A stretch of DNA of 64,000 nucleotides from Hemerocallis citrina. Its lineage: Eukaryota; Streptophyta; Magnoliopsida; Asparagales; Asphodelaceae. This document shows positions 12,540 to 23,723 of the stretch, piece by piece (within the stretch, counting starts at the first letter, position 1; every line of letters starts with the position of its first letter). The stretch is from the NCBI GenBank assembly GCA_017893485.1, contig CM030363.1:108557073-108621072 (forward strand), read 5' to 3'. Under the pieces are notes generated by a model. The model was not told where the DNA came from. It ran no database searches and saw only the letters and a program-made list of their open reading frames with translations. The position numbers and the translations under genes are program-made.

Positions 12540-14110
12540 CGACAAGAACTCGTCAAAATGCTTAACTCCATCACTCGGCCGCCAGGGTGCATAGCCGAGC
12601 TACCGAACAGCTTGGCTAAGCAACCGAGCTACTGGGTGGAAGAGCGATCTGCCGAACCCATGGTGGGCCTCGCTTAGCTACCGAGCCGAGGTGCCGAGGT
12701 ACCGACCTCCACATATGGAGAAAAATTCTGCGGAGCCAGAATCACCGTCGGATCGTTCCAAAATTCGTGTCAAAACGTGATGGACGGCTCAGATAGCGAC
12801 ACGCCCATAAAATGACAAGATAACATTTTCTCGTGATCTGAACCCCGTTCTCGTGATTCACACCGTGATGAACGCTCCAGATCAAGCCACGCGTTCCTTC
12901 CGAGCTGCCGGCCACCGGAGTGCATGGCCGAGCTACCGAACAGCTTGGCTAAGCAACCGAGCTACTGGGTCAGAGGGTGGCGACATTTCAAGACAAGAAC
13001 TCGTCAAAACGCTTAACTTCATCACTCGGCAATCAACGCCTCGACGTGCCACCGTTCTGCCGATCTACCGAGTCGAGGTGCCGAGGTACCGACCTCTACG
13101 TATGGAGAAAAATTCTGCCGAGTCAGAATCACCGTCGGATCGTTCCAAAATTCGTGTCTAAACTTGATGGACGGCTCAGATCACACCACACCCACAAAAT
13201 GACAAGATAAAGTTTTCTCATGATCTGAACCCCAACCTCGTGATTCGCGCCGTGATGGATGCTCAGGATCGTGCCACGCGTTCCTTCCGAGCTGCCGGCC
13301 ACCGGGGTGCATAGCCGAGCTACCGAACAATTTGGTCAAGCAACTGAGCTACTGGGTCGGAGAGTTGCGACGTTTCGAGACAAAAACTCTTCAATTCACT
13401 TAACTCCATCACTCGGCCACCAGGGTGCATAGCCGAGCTACCAAACAGCTTGGCTAAGCAACCGAGCTACTGGCTGGAAGAGCAATCTGCCAAACCCATG
13501 GTGGGCCTCGCTTAGCTACCGAGCCGAGGTGCCGAGGTACCGACATCCACATATGGAGAAAAATCCTGCCGAGCCAGAGTCACCGTCGGATCGTCCCAAA
13601 ATTTGTGTCAAAACTTGATGGACGGCTCAGATCGCGCCACGCCCACAAAATGACAAGATAACATTTTCTCGTGATCTGAACCCCGTCCTCGTGATTCGCG
13701 TCGTGATGGACGCTCAGGATCGTGCCACGTAGCTCAGCAGATCCCAGCGCTCCGAGCCGAGCTGCCAAGAAGCCGAGCCGAGGTACCGAGGTACCGACCT
13801 CCACATATGGAGAAAAATTCTACCCAGTCAGGATCACCGTCGGATCGTTCCAAAATTTGTGCAAAATTTGATGGACGGCTCAGATCGTGCCACGCCCACA
13901 AAACGACAACATAACGTTTTCTCGTGATCTGAACCCCGTCTTCATGATTTGTGCCGTGATGGACGCTCAGGATCATACCACGTAGCTCGGCAAGTCCCGG
14001 CGCTCCGAGCCGAGCTGCCGAGGAGTCGAGCCGAGGTGCCGAGGTACCGACCTCCACACACGGGAAAAATACTAGCCGACCCATACAGATCGTCCGATCC
14101 TCCAGAAAAT
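12540..14110 (+). repeat. 253-bp satellite-like repeat array in the Tat 3' region
   Basis: The landmark ACCGACCTCC recurs at about 12701, 13088, 13539, 13793 and 14046. The last units are 253-254 bp apart; earlier ones are lengthened by an extra CCGAGCTACCGAACAGCTTG-type segment. Each unit carries GAGAAAAATTCTGCC, GATGGACGGCTCAG and TGACAAGATAACATTTTCTC in the same order. It encodes no conserved protein. Confidence 0.85.
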
Positions 14111-14574
14111 CGCGCTCGACGACGATTAAGGGTCCAAATCGCACCACGTCATAATTCGGTATTATAAATTAATTTTTATTTATTCAAACCGTTTTATTTA
14201 TTTAAAAATTGCACAAAATGATTAAAAATTCGTGAAAATTAGTTTAAAATTTTAGGAAATAATTATAAATTTGGGAAAATATTTTGAGCCCCTGAAGTAT
14301 GTAATTATTGCCTAGAATGGTTGATTAAAACCCCCGGACGACGAATCAACACATCGCAAAATTAAATAAGTAATCCGAAAGATAGATAAAAATTAAGAAA
14401 AAATGCCAGCAAACCGAAGGAGCTCAAAAACAGCCTAGAGCACGCAACTAACCCTGAAAATCACCATACTGCCCCATACAAAGAATCGTCACCCCTCGTT
14501 CGGACTCCGATACAACTCCGAAAGCCATTGAGACAGTAAAACTACTCCTTAAAGACTGAACTTTCTCAGCCTTT
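14111..14574 (+). other. AT-rich end of the Tat internal region; no gene
   Basis: Sequence between the satellite-like array and the purine tract is AT-rich at first (14160-14420), then mixed. I see no conserved coding sequence. Confidence 0.5.
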
Positions 14575-14586
14575 AGGAGTGGGGGA
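14575..14586 (+). other. Polypurine tract of the Tat element
   Basis: AGGAGTGGGGGA lies just upstream of the 3' LTR at 14591, the expected place for the plus-strand DNA primer. Confidence 0.6.
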
Positions 14587-14590
14587 CTCG

Positions 14591-15182
14591 TAACATGGCT
14601 AAAAAATGGGATTAAATCGGAACCGTCCAAATCGGACGTGAATCTTAAAGCCTAGGGGCAAAATGGTAATTTCACTCCACAAGCGGGTCTGAAGTCGGTT
14701 CTGGGTTTTTTCCCCAAAGACCCAATAACCCACGAACGGATCGACCTCAACTGGGTACGGGTCCCAACCCAAAATAAACTCGGTCCAGCATGATAGAATT
14801 AGAATTTCTGATTAATACTAATCAACGACCCTGATTCACATCTATCCTTTCACTGGAATTAGGGATTACATTCCTTATCTAATCACAAGAATTACTTTCC
14901 TAATCTGATCCCTAAGGTGACTATAAATACCCCCCATCCACCACCATTAAGAGGTAATCAATCTTTTGCCAATTTACGCTCTCTCATAATCTCTTCTGGT
15001 AATTGACTTGAGCGTTGGAGGGTGTGTCGCCGGGATCTACCCTGGTGTCTTGCACTTTTTGAAGGTGTGCGGTCGGAGTCAACGGCCAAGCTCCGGCGGA
15101 ACAGGTTTCAGGTTTGCAATTTAAGTTTTCCAAGAGTCCACAAATTCATCTGTTTGCCCCCACACCAGATTTAGCGGTAACA
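14591..15182 (+). repeat. 3' LTR of the Tat element
   Basis: This is a 592-bp copy of the 5' LTR. It starts TAACATGG (mutated from TGATATGG), ends GCGGTAACA and is followed by the duplication ATACC. TATAAATA is at 14922-14929. Confidence 0.9.
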
Positions 15183-16278
15183 ATACCCTTGACCTCTTAT
15201 ATTTTTTGTGTTGAGGTTATGAGAAGAAATGAGATTATAGATACCATCTTTTACGGTCAATGCCGTGGTGTTGGAAACATAAAGAAATCCAAAAAACCGT
15301 TCTCGAATGAATCCATCCTTATCAATAAATCTCAAGACAAGTGCCATTTGCTCCGTCTTTGAAATATCTCGAGCCTTGTCAACAAGAACACAATACTTTG
15401 CATATCCAATTTCTTCTCGAATTGTTCTATTTACTTGAAGAGCAAGACATTAAAGAATTTCTTTTTGAGTATCGGGGGATGTATATGAGGCATTAAGTGG
15501 AGCTTTGTCCAAAATAACTTCTTTGACTTCCTTAGAAAAGTGTGCAAACCCCTTTATGGCTCGAAGGAAATTACCACGATTAAGTGAATCAACACTTTCA
15601 TCATGACCATGCAAAGCACATCCTTGAAGTGTCAACATATGAACACTATATAAAGACATATAATCGTAGACGATTATTTGCAATTTGTTGAACACTTTGT
15701 TGAGAAAGAGATATTTCAATATGTTGATGCTGGTCTATTAGAGCAAAATAATTTTAAAGAGCATTTTTATGTGGTGATGTAGGAGTACTCCCTTCATGCT
15801 TGCGAAGTGAACATCGTGGTCCGCTCATGACTCTTTTCCATTTGTTAAATCCTTTGGAAGTAAATTCATCTCGGTCATTTCGACTACCAAAAAGATAACA
15901 TGGAAAGCAAAATGTCGCATCCCTGTGGGGAGAATACTCCAACCAAGGAAACTTTTCAAACCAAGAAAGTTGAAACCGTCGGTTGTGATCATTTCCTTTC
16001 TTTGAATATGGAAAATCACCATTTCCATGGTATGCCCCCAATTCGATATAAGCACGATGAACTTCATCTTGTTTGTTAGAAGGATAATTACAAATTTTTC
16101 GATGCAATCCCAGATCACGCTTTAAAGAACCAATCAAATCTCTTTCGCATTCAATTTCATGTCTTGTAGAATCAACTCGTGAAGATTTAAGAGGAGGTTC
16201 TTCAACTAAAGGAGTTGAAATTTGTGTATCAGCTCCTAAAGTTTGAGTATTTTGTCTTTTAAAAAAAGAATCAACCAT
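15183..16278 (-). pseudogene. hAT transposase (DUF4371-like), N-terminal half
   Basis: The start at 16278 gives MVDSFFKRQ, the usual opening of this transposase family. A TTF-type zinc-binding region around 15990-15850 shows WFEKFPWLEYSP and DATFCFPCYLF, and a downstream helix carries FNKWKRVM. After a stop and frameshift near 15754-15720, the DUF4371 part continues (GHDESVDSLNRGNFL, then EEIGYAKYCVLVDKARDIS), with further stops. The reading frame runs into the Tat insertion at 15183 and resumes at 1737 in the conserved DGASNMRG block. Both halves carry independent damage. Confidence 0.8.
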
Positions 16279-16622
16279 TGATATTTTAGAAAACGAACTT
16301 ATTTTGTACATTAATAAATTCAAAAAAATATAAGACTCATTATATATATTAAAAAAATAATATCATTTCATTATGTTAAAAAAAAACCAATAATCTTCAA
16401 CAACAAAAAAACCCTTCTAATAAACAAATAAAATCAACTTTCACCTTTAGAGTTTGAAATTCTGGAAATAAAACGCAACAGTAGATTGATAGAGAATGTA
16501 TTCGTAGAGAAAGTTGAAAGTAAAACTTTAATTTTAACAAGCACAAGGCAAATGATAAAGAATGGTTATCCAATTACACAGCCTTCTTCTTAGAGTAAAT
16601 TGGTTCAGACAAGTTTTGAACT

Positions 16623-16673
<51 letters not shown>

Positions 16674-18492
16674 TTACTCCACTTCAGGTAAAATTCACCT
16701 GTTTGGTTAAGTCTCACAGAAAGTCTCTTTCTATCAACATGTCTATGTTTGAGCATTAGAAGCCCTTAACTTGGCACATATATTAATAAAGAGAGAAAAA
16801 AAGACTGACTTTAGTGTAGCCTCCTTTAGCTTTTTACATCAACTAAGGGAAGGAGTTTTAAATCTTGTTCCACACTAATTGTCTTTGTTTTTTTGGCTGA
16901 GAAATCAATATTGTTGTCACTCTTTAGAAGAGATTCCAAACCTGTAACAATCTAACCAAACATATGGATGTATTTTTAATTGGAATAGAGTGATAATTTT
17001 CTTTTTCCATCATTGCAAATTATCTCAAGGTATTCATTCGTATGGAAATGGGTACAAAAACAAGCAAGAACAATAACTTTTGGTTTGAACTCCACTTATC
17101 GTTCACAAGACCATCCATAGCCTGTCAGGATGCAATATCATATAACTGTATTCCTCTACATGACAACAAGCGTTCCCTTTCGAAAAGGCAAAGTTTGATT
17201 TAGAAAAATTACCATCTAGCGATGGGGTGGTGAAAGAATAGATTGGTTTTTGAAAGTCATTGAAGAGTTTTGAATCTCTGTGGTGTTTGGGATGAGGGAT
17301 CCTAGTATATGTTCAGAAAGGACAATTTTTCTTGCTATTGTGTAGTCTTCTGAGAGCAAATATTTGTCCCTAAAATTTCTACTTCCATTTAACTTAGATA
17401 ATGTTTTCATGTCAGTCTAATTGCACAGAGCTGGAACCTGATTAAGGTGAACATTTTCTACCCTGATACTTGAGTTAATGATCTAGGCAAGAACCTTCTA
17501 TTTCTGCTATGCTTCAATGTAAATCATTGATAACTGCTGTATATTTGGTTCTACCTTTTAGGTTCATTAAGGCCGGTTCATTAATGCCTCACTGTTTCCG
17601 TCAGAGAAATGGAGAATAACGTCCTCTTCAATAAACAAAATATTTTTTCACTAGAACTACTGTACTCCATCTTTACCTCTAAAGACTAAAGCTTTACTAA
17701 AATAAGTTGTGGGATGACTACAAACCATATATTGATATCATTTTTAGAACTAGGGACTATTACACTAACAAACATATTTGTTTTTTTCACTCATCTTAAT
17801 TGGATAGTAGAGGAACTCCTAAACATTATATATCAAGGGGAGGGCAAAGCTGAATCTAACTCATATTGATTAAATTTGAATCTGGGATACTTATCTAACT
17901 AGAGAAGCATAACAAAATAAAATCATATAAACGGTGAATATGAGAGAGGGGGGGGGGGGCGTCAATGGGTCATACCTTTAAATGCTTTGTAGCTATGGTA
18001 TGAGGTAAAAACGGTGAATATGAGTGGGACCTTCCTCTGATTCTTTTGTCCTCCTGTGCGAGGAGAGCCTGCGGTGGCGCAGGCAGTGCTGCGATGGAGG
18101 GCTGCCGGGGTGCAGCGGGGCATGCGACGATTGGCGATGAGATGGTGCAGCGGGGCGGCGAGGAAGGGATGAGCGGGAGACAGAGGGGGTGTTGCTGGCG
18201 ATTGGGTTCAGGTGATCCGCGATCGGGGATGGCGATGTGGTGGTCGAGGGCGGATGGATTTCAGATTTGGGGAAAATTGTTTGGATTTCAGATTGGGGGA
18301 TATGAACATTCAACAATCCTATATATATAAGGGGTTTTCTAAAAAAAATTTTTTTTTTTTTTGGGGGGGGGGGGGGGGGGGGCGGGGGGGGAGGGGGGCA
18401 AACTTAAATATGAATATATTTCGGGAGGGGGGGGGGGGGGGGGGGGGGGGGGAGGGGCTGGCCCCCCGGGTCCTCACAGTGCTCCGCCCTTG
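16279..18492 (-). other. 5' non-coding region and terminus of the split hAT element
   Basis: About 2.2 kb lies upstream of the transposase start. A TATA-like stretch sits near 18315-18325 on the minus strand, followed by a CT- and GC-rich leader (18300-18040), which could be promoter and first exon. The far end (18345-18480) has long T and G homopolymers next to the terminus CAAGGGCGGAGC (minus strand, ending at 18492). The open frame 18316-17993 is proline/serine-rich with no family motif, and I do not count it as a gene. Confidence 0.4.
16626..16671. repeat. AT dinucleotide microsatellite
   Basis: A near-perfect TA repeat of about 46 bp. Confidence 0.95.
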
Positions 18493-18782
18493 GAGAGCAA
18501 CACAAACTTAAGTTCTAATTGAAAGTTTTGAATTTAATTATGTATTTTGTGACTGATAACTTGTGCTCGAAGAGGGTTCTTGGGATTGTACTCACATATA
18601 CTGTGTTTTTCCGAACATCGATCCTTACACACAGTGGATCTTGAATTTTGTTTTATATCTTTTATTCTTGTGCACTATTGTTGATCTCTTCATAATTAAA
18701 GCTATCACATGGGAAATGTATAGATACAGATGATGGGAATTTTTTTTTTGGAGCCTTTAATGTTTGAGATAGACATTATCAC
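18493..18782. other. Spacer between hAT terminus and first MITE; no gene
   Basis: About 290 bp of AT-rich sequence with no recognised feature. GAGAGCAA next to the hAT terminus would be its target duplication if the element ends at 18492; the partner was not found. Confidence 0.4.
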
Positions 18783-19066
18783 TAGGGCTGCAATCGAGCC
18801 GAGCCGAATACCTTCAGGTTCGAGCTCATCTCGTTTACGAAATGAGCTCAGTTTTGAGCTCAAGCTCAGCTCGAACTCAGTTCGGGCCGAGCTTTGACTG
18901 TATTCGAGCCGAATAGCTCGCGAGCTTAGCCTAAAAAAAAATCCAAGCTCGAGCTCGGCTCGTTTACGAAACAAGCTTAGTTTTGAGCTCGAGCTCGGTT
19001 CGAGCCGAGCTTTGACCGAGCTTTGACCGTGCTCAAGCCGAATAGCTCGATTCGTTTGCAGCCCTA
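18783..19066. mobile_element. hAT-type MITE, copy 1 (TSD ATTATCAC)
   Basis: A 284-bp element with inverted ends TAGGGCTGCAA...TTGCAGCCCTA is flanked by the exact 8-bp duplication ATTATCAC (18775-18782 and 19067-19074). The inside is built from GAGCTCGGCTCG-like motifs, which can fold back strongly. It encodes no protein. TIR shape and 8-bp duplication fit a non-autonomous hAT. Confidence 0.88.
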
Positions 19067-19256
19067 ATTATCACTAATGGTTTAGGGAGAGCTCTGTCTA
19101 CTGGAAATTGGGATATAAAACGTACGGTTCAGAATGCACGGGGGAAAGTGTATCATAGGTTTGCTGTTAGTTCGTTAATCATTCCTGTTAAGCACTTGTT
19201 CAATAAATAACTTCGCACTCAATTTGTTTTTTTTTTAATTATAGGTGCATGCTTTG

Positions 19257-19568
19257 TAGGGCTGCAATCGAGCCGACCCGAGCCGAATACCTTCAGGCTC
19301 GAGCTCGGCTCGTTTACGAAATGAGCTCAGTTTTGAGCTCGAGCTCGACTCGAGCTCGGTTAGAGCTCGGTTCGAGACGAGCTTTGACCGAGCTTTGACC
19401 GAATTCGAGCAGAATAGCTCGCGAGCTTAGCCTAAAAAAAAACCCCAAGCTCGAGCTCGGCTCGTTTACGAAACGAGCTCAGTTTTGAACTCGAACTCGG
19501 TTTGAGCCGAGCTTTAACCGAGCTCGAGCCGAATAGCTCGCGAATAGCTCGATTCGTTTGCAGCTCTA
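19257..19568. mobile_element. hAT-type MITE, copy 2 (TSD ATGCTTTG)
   Basis: Same family as 18783-19066, 312 bp, starting TAGGGCTGCAATCG and ending TTTGCAGCTCTA. It is flanked by exact 8-bp copies of ATGCTTTG (19249-19256 and 19569-19576). The right terminus has one change (CTCTA for CCCTA). Confidence 0.88.
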
Positions 19569-19576
19569 ATGCTTTG

Positions 19577-20828
19577 CAGGCTTTCCTATGTTGTAGCTTT
19601 CAGTAATTTGACACGTGTAATGACACAGTTTGAGAAGAGCAGAAAAGTAATAAGTGGTCCAAGAGCGTTGCGAACCAGTCAAGTGAGTGTCATACGTAAC
19701 ATTATTATTGTTCTTTATTTTTTGGTGTATAGTTGGAGAAAAAGGTAATTATTTCTTTTGCTTTTTCTCAAACGACATATCATTTGCCGTCCAATCCATT
19801 TTTTTTCCTATTTTTTTTTTATTAATTTCTTAATTCATCCAGTGTGTGATGAATTCAAAATTTTTTGTTTTTGTTTTTTGAATGATCTGATCTCCCGTCC
19901 AACAACTTTGTAAATTTTTTTTCCCTCAAATGTCAGCATACATTGTCTTTTTTAAAAAATAATTCCAAACAGCATATTATATTCCGTCCCAAGCTTTTGC
20001 AATTAATTTTTTTTTTAAAACGGCAGATCATATACCGTACGACACTAAGACGATAAATGTTCTTCCGATTTCTTAAATATGCATAATGCCATTTCGTCTG
20101 CCAAATATAGACGTATATTGTTCATCCTATACCAAAAAATGAATATATAGACGACGACTACCGAGCTTTTTTCTCAAAATATCTATAAAATAGATATATA
20201 GCCAAGTACTACAGACGCTCTTACAACAGTGGGGCATGCTTCGCCCATGCGACACTCTCGAAGGAGAAGCATGTGGTTTGACAAAGAATTTGGCTTTAAT
20301 GACAAAGAATTTGGTTTCACAGAAGGAGTACGAGGATGGGATAATAACCCTGATTTGTTTTTTATACTTCACAATGTTACTTGTCTTTTGTTGAAAGTAC
20401 ATTTTGTATTTTTTTTCCCTACATTGAAATGTTACTCTTTATCTCTAATTTGTTATTTTTTTTCTTAAGATTTTTATCATATAATTGATTAATATTAATT
20501 TTCTTTTTAGAGAGGAGCGTGGGAGTTTTGCTAGGAGCGAGTCTACCTGCCGTTATGCCTGTCTGTGTACAAATTTTAGGGAAGTAGCTTCCCTACCGCT
20601 ATTTGAGATGTGCTTTTTGTTATTTTTTATTATTTATTATTTTAATACCGAGGTATTTTAAATCTTGTGGATGCACCCAATTCTTCAGCCCAGTATACCA
20701 TTTGAGTATATACCAAACTTTAGTGTTCCTACTGGTCAATACAATCCATGCCAAAGTTCATCATGTATCTCACTATGTTGGTCTTAAATATATACCAAAG
20801 CTGATCACATATATTCCAAAATTTGATG
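19577..20828. other. Intergenic sequence; no gene recognised
   Basis: About 1.25 kb rich in T runs. A short duplicated GACAAAGAATTTGG motif lies near 20280-20315. No coding, RNA or element structure that I can name. Confidence 0.4.
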
Positions 20829-20836
20829 ACATACCC

Positions 20837-20994
20837 CAGGGCCGGGCCTGGGCCCGTGCAACCTGTGCAGTTGCACAGGGCCCATTGATAATGAAGGCCC
20901 AAAACTCTTGATCTTCCTATCATATAAAAAAATCTATTTGATAGTGTCCCAAAAAAATTCTTTAATAAAAAGAGGAAATCTGCATAGAAATCCG

Positions 20995-21029
<35 letters not shown>

Positions 21030-21380
21030 ACAGAGAAAGCCTCAAAAAGGAAGTGACTTTCTCTGCTCCTTCATCTTCCTCACTGCTCTCCAAGGTATGA
21101 GCTTTTTTTCTCTACATCCCTCTGCTTTCAAGGTTGTCTCTATTTGATCTTTTTTTGATGCATTTTTCAGGGCCAAAGTTGAAGGCCTGCAAAGCTTGCT
21201 TCTGTAGGTCCAAGATGCTGGCAGGGCCGGGCCTGGGCCCGTGCAACCTGTGCAGTTGCACAGGGCCCATTGATAATGAAGGCCCAAAACTCTTGATCTT
21301 CCTATCATATAAAAAAATCTATTTGATAGAGTGTCCCAAAAAAATTCTTCAATAGAAAGAGGAAATCTGCATAGAAATCA

Positions 21381-21418
<38 letters not shown>

Positions 21419-23715
21419 ACAGAGAAAGCCTCAAAAAGGAGGTGACTTTCTCTGCTCCTTCATCTTCCTCACTGCTCTCCAAGGTATGAGCTTTCTTTCT
21501 CTACATCCCTGTGCTTTCAAGGTTGTCTCTATTTGATCTTTTTTTGATGCATTTTTCAGGGCCAAAGTTGAAGGCCTGCAAAGCTTGCTTCTGTAGGTCC
21601 AAGATGCTGGTGAGTATTACCTATTTTACGGGACGGATAGTACAGTGACATTTTCATTTAATTCATACCTATACATCTTTCAGTTCATATGATTTCTTAG
21701 ACATCAGGACACATATTTTGACACACTCTATTTGATAGGATTGCAATTCATACCATCACGAAAGATGTGTTGTTCATTTTAGTGACTGTAATATAATTTA
21801 GAGCATTTAATGTTCATATACTTCACTTGTGCCCAAAAAAATAGCTTTGTACTGTCATTTGTAGAGCCTTCTCAGTTTAAGTTCATATACTTTACTATTA
21901 GTAATGCATGAGTAGTGTATAATGCGAAAATATAAATTGAAAACTTGCAATTGTAAGGAATTGATGGACACAGTAGAATTTTTTTAAAGTTGTGTAGATT
22001 TTGGAAAATGGCTTTATTTGATAAAAAAAATTGACTAATTGTATATTTTTTTCAATTTTTGAAATTTGTGAAGAAACTAAAAGGATTTGCAACTTTGAAA
22101 AGTATTTTTTAAATGAATTCATATAAAATTTTGATTGATACAGAATGTACGCTACCCATATTTTTCAATTGAATTCGTATAATAAATATAAATATATGTA
22201 CATGACGTCAAAACTAATATAAAGTAAAACTAATATTGGAATATGTAAAGAAGGCCCAATTTTTTCTTTTTGCACAAGGCCCTAAAAATTTCAGGACCGG
22301 CCCTGGATGCTGGTGAGTATTACCTATTTTACGGGACAGACAGTACAGTGACATTTTCATTTAATTCATACCTATACATCTTTCAGTTCATATGATTTCT
22401 TAGACATCAGGATACATATTTTGACACACTCTATTTGATAGGATTGCAATTCATACCATCACGAAAGATGTGTTGTTCATTTTAGTGACTGTAATATAAT
22501 TTAGAGCATTTAATGTTCATATACTTCACTTATGCCCAAAAAAATAGCTTTATTCTGTCATTTGTAGAGCCTTCTCAGTTTAAGTTCATACACTTTACTA
22601 TTAGTAATGCATGAGTAGTGTATAATGCGAAAATATAAATTGAAAACTTGCAATTGTAAGGAATTGATGGACACGGTAGAATTTTTTTAAAGTTGTGTAG
22701 ATTTTGGAAAATGGCTTTATTTGATAAAAAAAAATTAACTAATTGTATATTTGTTTCAATTTTTGAAATTTGTGAAGATACTAAAAGGATTTGCAACTTT
22801 GAAAAGTATTTTTTAAATGAATTCACATAAAATTTTGATTGATACAGAATGTACGCTACCCATATTTTTCAATTGAATTCGTATAATAAATATAAATATA
22901 TATATACATGACGTCAAAACTAATATAAAGTAAAACTAATATTGGAATATGTAAAGAAGGCCCATTTTTTTCTTTTTGCACAAGGCCGTAAAAATTTCAG
23001 GACCGGCCCTGGATGCTGGTGAGTATTACCTATTTTACGGGACGGACAGTACAGTGACATTTTCATTTAATTCAGACCTATACATCTTTCAGTTCATATG
23101 ATTTCTTAGACATCAGGATACATATTTTGACACACTCTATTTGATAGGATTGCAATTCATACCATCACGAAAGATGTGTTGTTCATTTTAGTGACTGTAA
23201 TATAATTTAGAGCATTTAATGTTCATATACTTCACTTATGCCCAAAAAAATAGCTTTGTACTGTCATTTGTAGAGCCTTCTCAGTTTAAGTTCATACACT
23301 TTACTATTACTAATGCATGAGTAGTGTATAATGCGAAAATATAAATTGAAAACTTGCAATTGTAAGGAATTGATGGACACGGTAGAATTTTTTTAAAGTT
23401 GTGTAGATTTTGGAAAATGGCTTTATTTGATAAAAAAATTGACTAATTGTATATTTGTTTCAATTTTTGAAATATTTGAAGATACTAAAAGGATTTGCAA
23501 CTTTGAAAAGTATTTTTTAAATGAATTCATATAAAATTTTGATTGATACAGAATGTACGCTACCCATATTTTTCAATTGAATTCGTATAATAAATATAAA
23601 TATATATATACATGACGTCAAAACTAATATAAAGTAAAACTAATATTGGAATATGTAAAGAAGGCCCAATTTTTTCTTTTTGCACAAGGCCCTAAAAATT
23701 TCAGGACCGGCCTTG
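20837..23715 (+). mobile_element. Nested non-autonomous hAT cluster: repeated self-insertion (outer TSD ACATACCC)
   Basis: The outer ends are CAGGGCCGG and CCGGCCTTG, flanked by the 8-bp duplication ACATACCC (20829-20836, 23716-23723). Inside, a 385-bp left half occurs twice (20837, 21222) and a right half of about 700 bp occurs three times (from 21611, 22314 and 23020). Every junction is an element terminus abutting GATGCTGG, the internal sequence that separates the two halves. This is what results when copies of the element insert into the same 8-bp site of an earlier copy. A CT microsatellite and an intron-like GTATGAG...TTTTTCAG segment lie in each left half. No transposase is encoded. 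The termini resemble those of zf-MYM-type hAT elements. Confidence 0.85.
21222..22305 (+). mobile_element. Innermost complete copy of the nested hAT element (1,084 bp, TSD GATGCTGG)
   Basis: Starts CAGGGCCGG, ends CCGGCCCTG and is flanked exactly by GATGCTGG at 21214-21221 and 22306-22313. It is the only copy whose two halves are contiguous, so it shows the structure of the unit element. It contains no open frame with a recognisable domain. Confidence 0.85.
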
Positions 23716-23723
23716 ACATACCC

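Larger units (their letters stand above)
1738..15182 (+). mobile_element. Ty3/gypsy Tat-lineage LTR retrotransposon, complete but decayed
   Basis: Two 592-bp LTRs (1738-2329 and 14591-15182) are flanked by the 5-bp duplication ATACC (1733-1737 and 15183-15187). By eye they differ at roughly 40 sites, about 7%. Inside, in order, are a primer-binding-like site, gag, protease, reverse transcriptase, RNase H, a second archaeal-type RNase H, integrase, a 116-bp tandem repeat, a minus-strand intron-bearing gene, a 253-bp repeat array and a purine tract. Dual RNase H and long 3' regions with extra ORFs and tandem repeats are known features of the plant Tat/Ogre lineage. The element sits inside a hAT transposase gene. 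Confidence 0.92.
430..18492 (-). mobile_element. hAT transposon (DUF4371/zf-MYM type), split by a Tat retrotransposon
   Basis: A minus-strand hAT-type transposase is found in two halves (16278 to 15183 and 1737 to 430), separated by an LTR retrotransposon with target duplication ATACC. The right end at 18492 reads, on the minus strand, CAAGGGCGGAGC followed by C-rich sequence. That resembles the terminus of plant hAT elements whose transposases are annotated as zinc finger MYM-type 1-like. The matching left terminus was not found, so the left limit given is only the end of the coding sequence. The termini are inferred. The transposase identity is well supported. Confidence 0.65.

Noticed and set aside
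17993..18330. Open frames in a GC-rich block upstream of the hAT transposase
   Set aside because: Low-complexity Pro/Ser or Gly-rich translations on both strands with no domain; more likely a leader exon of the hAT element.
18493..18500. GAGAGCAA as target duplication of the large hAT element
   Set aside because: No matching copy was found because the left terminus is not identified, so it cannot be asserted.
20229..20468. Possible small gene [14 protein letters not shown]
   Set aside because: It contains a short internal duplication and runs into T-rich sequence; no conservation argument can be made.
21898..22826. Two similar 74-83-residue minus-strand frames starting MNSFKKYFSKLQ
   Set aside because: They arise because the same non-coding hAT half is repeated; stops differ between copies and there is no domain.
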